A stretch of DNA of 64,000 bases from JASHPR01 sp963842355 (lineage in GTDB: Bacteria > Actinomycetota > Actinomycetes > Streptosporangiales > Streptosporangiaceae): NCBI GenBank assembly GCA_963842355.1, contig CAWJGC010000004.1, positions 1,426,001 through 1,490,000 on the forward strand, given 5' to 3'. The position numbers were made by a program, and so were the translations under genes. The notes beneath the pieces are model-generated. The model saw only the letters and a list, made by a program, of their open reading frames with translations. It searched no databases and was not told where the DNA came from. Of the stretch, positions 60,985 through 64,000 are shown piece by piece; position 1 is the stretch's first letter; the number at the start of each line of letters is the position of its first letter.

Positions 60985-61728
60985 CTACCTGACCGCGCCG
61001 GTGAGCGCGCGGCCGTGCTCGCGGTTCAGGCGGGTGGTGCCGATGTCGGCCCGCTGGCCCTGGGCGTACCCGTCCTGGTAGCCGGTGCCGCTGTAGGTCA
61101 CCCGGGCGGTGCGGGTGAGCGGGTACGCCCGCTCGGCCTCCCTGCGGATCACCTGGGCCCGGTCGGCGAGGACGAGGGCGGTCCGCGAGCCAGCGGCGGC
61201 GCCCGGGCCGGTCGCCTGGCAGGCGGCCGCGTGCTCGGCGGCGCGGACCCGGGAGATCACGGCGGTCGCGAAGCCGAGCAGCCAGCTACGCCGCCACGCC
61301 CTCGGGCTGCGGGACCAGGCGGGCACCTGCGCGCCGGACAGCCCGTGCCACATCTGGATCAGCACGGACGTGTACAGGACGTCGGCGCGCTCGATGTCCG
61401 ATGCGTAGCCGAAGACGTGGATCCGGGTGCCGGGGTGCGCGCTCGACAGCAGGATGCACTGGCAGCGCAGGGCGGAGCCGAGGCCGCACAGCAGGTGCGC
61501 CTTCACCCGCGCCCACGGGTTGCCGATGTCCAGCATGCGGCTGGCGGGCTGGTCGGTCTCCGGCCGGTCGGCCGCCAGCAGCGCCCGGTCGATCCCGTAC
61601 TTGGCCATCAGCTGCGCCGCCTTAGCCGTCAGGGCCTGCGCCTCCGGCGGGGTCACGCTCTCGTCCTCTGCCTTCGCCAGCAGCTTGCGGACGCGGTCCA
61701 GCAGCCTGCCCGATGCCTCGGTGTTCAA
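60985..61728 (-). CDS. DUF2786-domain protein
   Basis: A 247-residue protein. The DUF2786 motif is at the N-terminus: LLDRVRKLLAKAEDESVTPPEAQALTAKAAQLMAKYGIDR covers residues 9-48. The C-terminal part (IHVFGYASDIERADVLYTSVL, YQDGYAQGQRADIG) is conserved in actinobacteria and may be a nuclease-like or DNA-associated fold; function unknown. TTG 61728 is supported by GAGGAGG six bases upstream. Convergent with rsmB. Confidence 0.8.
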   Translation of the reverse strand: MNTEASGRLLDRVRKLLAKAEDESVTPPEAQALTAKAAQLMAKYGIDRALLAADRPETDQPASRMLDIGNPWARVKAHLLCGLGSALRCQCILLSSAHPGTRIHVFGYASDIERADVLYTSVLIQMWHGLSGAQVPAWSRSPRAWRRSWLLGFATAVISRVRAAEHAAACQATGPGAAAGSRTALVLADRAQVIRREAERAYPLTRTARVTYSGTGYQDGYAQGQRADIGTTRLNREHGRALTGAVR

Positions 61729-61817
61729 TTGCGTCCTCCTCGGAGGTTGGGGCTTCGAATACAGGATCGAACGCTAGCGGGCGGCTCTGACAGTTCCCTT
61801 GGTCCTAGACTCGCGGT

Positions 61818-62492
61818 GTGAGCGTGCAGATTGCCCCGAGCCTCCTGGCCTCGAACTTCGCCAGGCTAGCGGACGAGGCAGCAGTGGTCGCGGACGTTGC
61901 GGACTGGCTGCATGTCGACGTCATGGACAACCACTTCGTGCCGAACCTCACGATCGGCCTGCCCGTGGTGGAGGCCCTGCTCAAGCACGCGGCCCTGCCG
62001 CTGGACTGCCACCTCATGATCGAGGACCCGGACCGCTGGGCGCCCGGGTACGCCGAGGCCGGGGCCCGGAACGTCACCATCCACGCGGAGGCCGCCTCGG
62101 CGCCGGTGCGGACGCTGCGGGCGATCAGGGCGGCCGGCGCGCGCGCCGGGCTCGGCATCAACCCCGGCACCGCTGTCGAGCCCTACGCCGACCTGCTGCC
62201 CGAGCTCGACATGCTGCTGCTCATGACGGTCGACCCCGGGTTCGGCGGGCAGCACTTCCTGGACCTGGTGCTGCCGAAGATCCGCCGCGCCCGCGAACTG
62301 ATCGGCGCCCGGGGAGGCTCGGTGTGGCTCCAGGTGGACGGCGGGGTGACCGAGGAGACCATCGGCCGGTGCGCCGAGGCGGGTGCGGACATGTTCGTGG
62401 CCGGGACCGCCGTGTTCGGTGCGGCCGACCCCGTCGCCGCCGTTCAGGAACTTCGGCAGATGGCCGGTCAGGCCGCCCGGCACGCCTCCTGA
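61818..62492 (+). CDS. rpe: ribulose-phosphate 3-epimerase
   Basis: Pentose-phosphate epimerase (ribulose-5-P to xylulose-5-P), 224 residues, TIM barrel. IAPSLLASNFARLADE, WLHVDVMDNHFVPNLTIG, PLDCHLMIEDPDRW, LLMTVDPGFGGQHFL and QVDGGVTEETIGR carry all metal and acid/base residues. Start GTG 61818. The conserved position after rsmB supports the call. Confidence 0.96.
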   Translation: MSVQIAPSLLASNFARLADEAAVVADVADWLHVDVMDNHFVPNLTIGLPVVEALLKHAALPLDCHLMIEDPDRWAPGYAEAGARNVTIHAEAASAPVRTLRAIRAAGARAGLGINPGTAVEPYADLLPELDMLLLMTVDPGFGGQHFLDLVLPKIRRARELIGARGGSVWLQVDGGVTEETIGRCAEAGADMFVAGTAVFGAADPVAAVQELRQMAGQAARHAS

Positions 62493-62526
62493 TCGTGAGA
62501 CAAGGCTCGCGGGCCACCCGGCCCGG

Positions 62527-62573
62527 GCCCGCGCGGCGCGCCGCGGCGCGGCGCGGGCGGAGTTCTCGGCGAG
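62527..62573 (+). terminator. GC-rich hairpin after rpe
   Basis: Arms GCCCGCGC (62527-62534) and GCGCGGGC (62551-62558) are perfect complements, with further self-complementary GGCGCGCC inside. A second small hairpin TTCTC-GGC-GAGAA follows. No T tract; actinobacteria often use such I-shaped terminators. Confidence 0.5.
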
Positions 62574-62657
62574 AATCGTGGCTTGGGTGTCGATCTGGCG
62601 GAGGCCGTTCGTCGTCTAGGTACCGGACCGAATCGAGACAGCGAAAGGGAAACGAAC

Positions 62658-63011
62658 ATGGCTGAGTACCTGATCCTCATCTACGAGCGGGAGAGCGGCT
62701 ACGCCGAAGGCGGGCAGGAGGCCTGGGAGGCGGCCGGGAAAGCGCACGGCAGGTTCGCGACGCAGGTGGGCGAGAAGGGCGGCAAGATGCTCGGCGGGAA
62801 CGCCCTGCAGCCGACGGCCACCGCCACGTCGATCCGCGACGACGTCGTGACCGACGGGCCGTTCACCGAGACCAAGGAGGCGCTCGGCGGCTACTACCTG
62901 ATCGAGGCGCGCGACCTCGACCACGCCCTGGACATCGCCAGGCTCTGCCCGGCGCCGTACGGCGGCGTCGAGGTGCGGCCGATCATGGACATGTCGGGCT
63001 CGATGGGTTAG
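62658..63011 (+). CDS. YCII-related (DGPF-domain) protein
   Basis: A 117-residue dimeric ferredoxin-like-fold protein. AEYLILIYERESGYAEGG at the N-terminus and the signature VVTDGPFTETKEALGGYYLIEA are diagnostic. Such proteins are the usual neighbours of ECF42-type sigma factors, as here (start 32 bp downstream of this stop). Biochemical activity is unknown. ATG 62658 is chosen because the upstream in-frame extension is not conserved. Confidence 0.88.
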   Translation: MAEYLILIYERESGYAEGGQEAWEAAGKAHGRFATQVGEKGGKMLGGNALQPTATATSIRDDVVTDGPFTETKEALGGYYLIEARDLDHALDIARLCPAPYGGVEVRPIMDMSGSMG

Positions 63012-63042
63012 GGGGCCGGGGTAGTGGCCGGCCGAAACAGCC

Positions 63043-64000
63043 GTGACCGAGCCGTCCGCTCCTGACCCGGACGTCGGCGCGGCCGTCGCGGACGCGCACC
63101 GCCGCGAGTGGGCGTTCGTGCTGGCCGCGACGGCGCGGGTGGCCCGCGACATCGACGTCGCCGAGGAATGCGTCCAGGATGCGTACCTCGCCGCGCTGGA
63201 GGCGTGGGCCCGCCAGGGGGTGCCCCGCAATCCCGGCGCCTGGCTGACCACGGCCGCGCGGCGGCGAGCGCTGGACCGGCTGCGCCGGGACCGGACACTG
63301 CGGGCCAAGCTGCCCCTGCTGATCGAGCCCGACGGGCAGGCCGGGCCCGCGGGCGCGCCGCCCGCGGGCCCGGACCCCGGCGACGGCGTGATCGCCGACG
63401 ACCGGCTCCGGCTGGTGTTCACCTGCTGCCATCCCGCCCTGGCCCGGGAGGCCCAGGTGGCGCTCACGCTGCGGCTGGTGTGCGGGCTGACCACGGCCGA
63501 GATCGCGCGGGCGTTCCTGGTGTCCGAGCCGACCATGGCGGCCCGGGTCACCCGGGCGAAGAAGAAGATCTCCGCGGCCCGGATCCCGTACCGGGTGCCG
63601 GGCGCGGCGGAGTTGCCGGACCGGCTCGACGCCGTCCTCACCGTGGTCCACCTGCTGTACACCACCGGCCACACGGCCCCGTCCGGGACGGAGCTTGTCC
63701 GCGCCGACCTCGTGGAGCGCGCCCTGGCCCTGGCCCGGCTGCTGCGCGAGCTGATGCCCGACGAGCGCGAGGTGGCCGGCCTGCTCGCGCTGCTGCTGCT
63801 GACCGACGCGCGCCGGGCCGCGCGCGCCGCCGCCGACGGCCGGCTGCTGCTGCTCGAGGAGCAGGACCGGTCGCGGTGGGACCAGGCCGCGATCGGCGAG
63901 GGAGCCCGGCTCGTCACCGAGATCATGCGCGGCCGGGAGCCGCCGGAGCCGTCAACCCCGCCGGAGCCGTCAACCCCGCCGGACCGGCCGGGGCGCCCGG
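63043..64000 (+). CDS. ECF42-like RNA polymerase sigma factor, truncated by the window end
   Basis: Open to the edge without a stop; 319 codons are visible. Sigma region 2 (REWAFVLAATARVARDIDVAEECVQDAYLAALEAW, residues about 22-57, with PRNPGAWLTTAARRRALDRLRR) and region 4 (ALTLRLVCGLTTAEIARAFLVSEPTMAARVTRAKKKI) are complete. A long C-terminal extension (LLYTTGHTAPSGTELVRADLV, ALARLLRELMPDEREVAGLLALLLL, ARRAARAAADGRLLLLEEQDRSRW) is the TPR/DUF6596 region typical of this group. A short PEPST-P repeat interrupts it at the window end. Together with the DGPF gene it forms a standard ECF42 module. Start GTG 63043. Confidence 0.9.
   Translation, partial: MTEPSAPDPDVGAAVADAHRREWAFVLAATARVARDIDVAEECVQDAYLAALEAWARQGVPRNPGAWLTTAARRRALDRLRRDRTLRAKLPLLIEPDGQAGPAGAPPAGPDPGDGVIADDRLRLVFTCCHPALAREAQVALTLRLVCGLTTAEIARAFLVSEPTMAARVTRAKKKISAARIPYRVPGAAELPDRLDAVLTVVHLLYTTGHTAPSGTELVRADLVERALALARLLRELMPDEREVAGLLALLLLTDARRAARAAADGRLLLLEEQDRSRWDQAAIGEGARLVTEIMRGREPPEPSTPPEPSTPPDRPGRP

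Overview
The window is 64 kb of very G+C-rich actinobacterial chromosome. BldD, mIHF, the SAV_6107-type HEPN protein, DUF222/HNH genes, a PASTA-domain kinase, PimB' and the gene order bldD-pyrR-pyrB-pyrC-carA-carB-pyrK-pyrD-pyrF-mihF-gmk-rpoZ-coaBC-metK-priA-def-fmt-rsmB-rpe all point to a filamentous actinomycete (Streptomyces / Streptosporangiales-like). I saw no rRNA, tRNA, CRISPR array, prophage or insertion sequence. Nearly all genes are core or lineage-conserved; the unusual material is in junctions, leaders, tandem repeats and reading-frame breaks.

Layout. 0.1-2.5 kb: MMPL transporter. 3-5.6 kb: DUF222/HNH endonuclease gene broken by a frameshift. 6-7.8 kb: divergent DUF1989 and DinB-like genes, then gene relics. 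7.8-11 kb: pimB' convergent with a long-chain acyl-CoA synthetase. 11-13.8 kb: metallophosphoesterase, then an SRPBCC / unknown / glucokinase operon. 13.8-19.3 kb: membrane protein, alpha/beta hydrolase, PlsC-type acyltransferase, secreted S53 peptidase with a lectin tail, and a predicted PPi-type phosphofructokinase. 19.3-24.4 kb: CGNR regulator divergent from a MATE exporter, an XRE regulator/membrane-protein pair with twin operators, and an unknown frameshifted protein. 24.4-31.2 kb: thiI, a secreted beta-propeller-like protein, an F420-type PPOX protein, a sulfite-oxidase-like enzyme and a PASTA kinase. 31.3-38.4 kb: FAD oxidoreductase, MFS exporter divergent from a second CGNR regulator, LD-carboxypeptidase, Rv2175c-like DNA-binding protein, polyprenyl diphosphate synthase, metF and a GNAT. 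38.5-39.7 kb: SOS-box-preceded HEPN gene and bldD. 40-50.2 kb: complete de novo UMP operon. 50.4-60.9 kb: nucleotide, SAM and CoA genes, priA, and def-fmt-rsmB. 61-64 kb: DUF2786 gene, rpe, and a DGPF protein followed by an ECF42-like sigma factor that runs off the window.

How the genes work together. The pyr operon carries every step from carbamoyl phosphate and aspartate to UMP; adjacent genes overlap by a few bases or lie close together. It begins with a PyrR-type RNA hairpin placed directly on the pyrR ribosome-binding site. Two BldD-type boxes lie in the shared bldD/pyrR intergenic region. Gmk, CoaBC, MetK, the omega subunit and PriA extend the block into nucleotide, cofactor, transcription and replication functions. 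Def, Fmt and RsmB serve formyl-Met processing and ribosome methylation.

Two themes recur. (1) At least five otherwise intact genes are broken by single-base indels, four of them in short G or C runs, which points to sequencing or assembly error rather than decay. (2) Short tandem repeats are common. Many are in frame inside proteins, and some duplicate start-codon or stop-codon segments. The most striking is a 17-bp array between pyrC and carA that creates a chain of hexapeptide mini-ORFs linked by ATGA overlaps.
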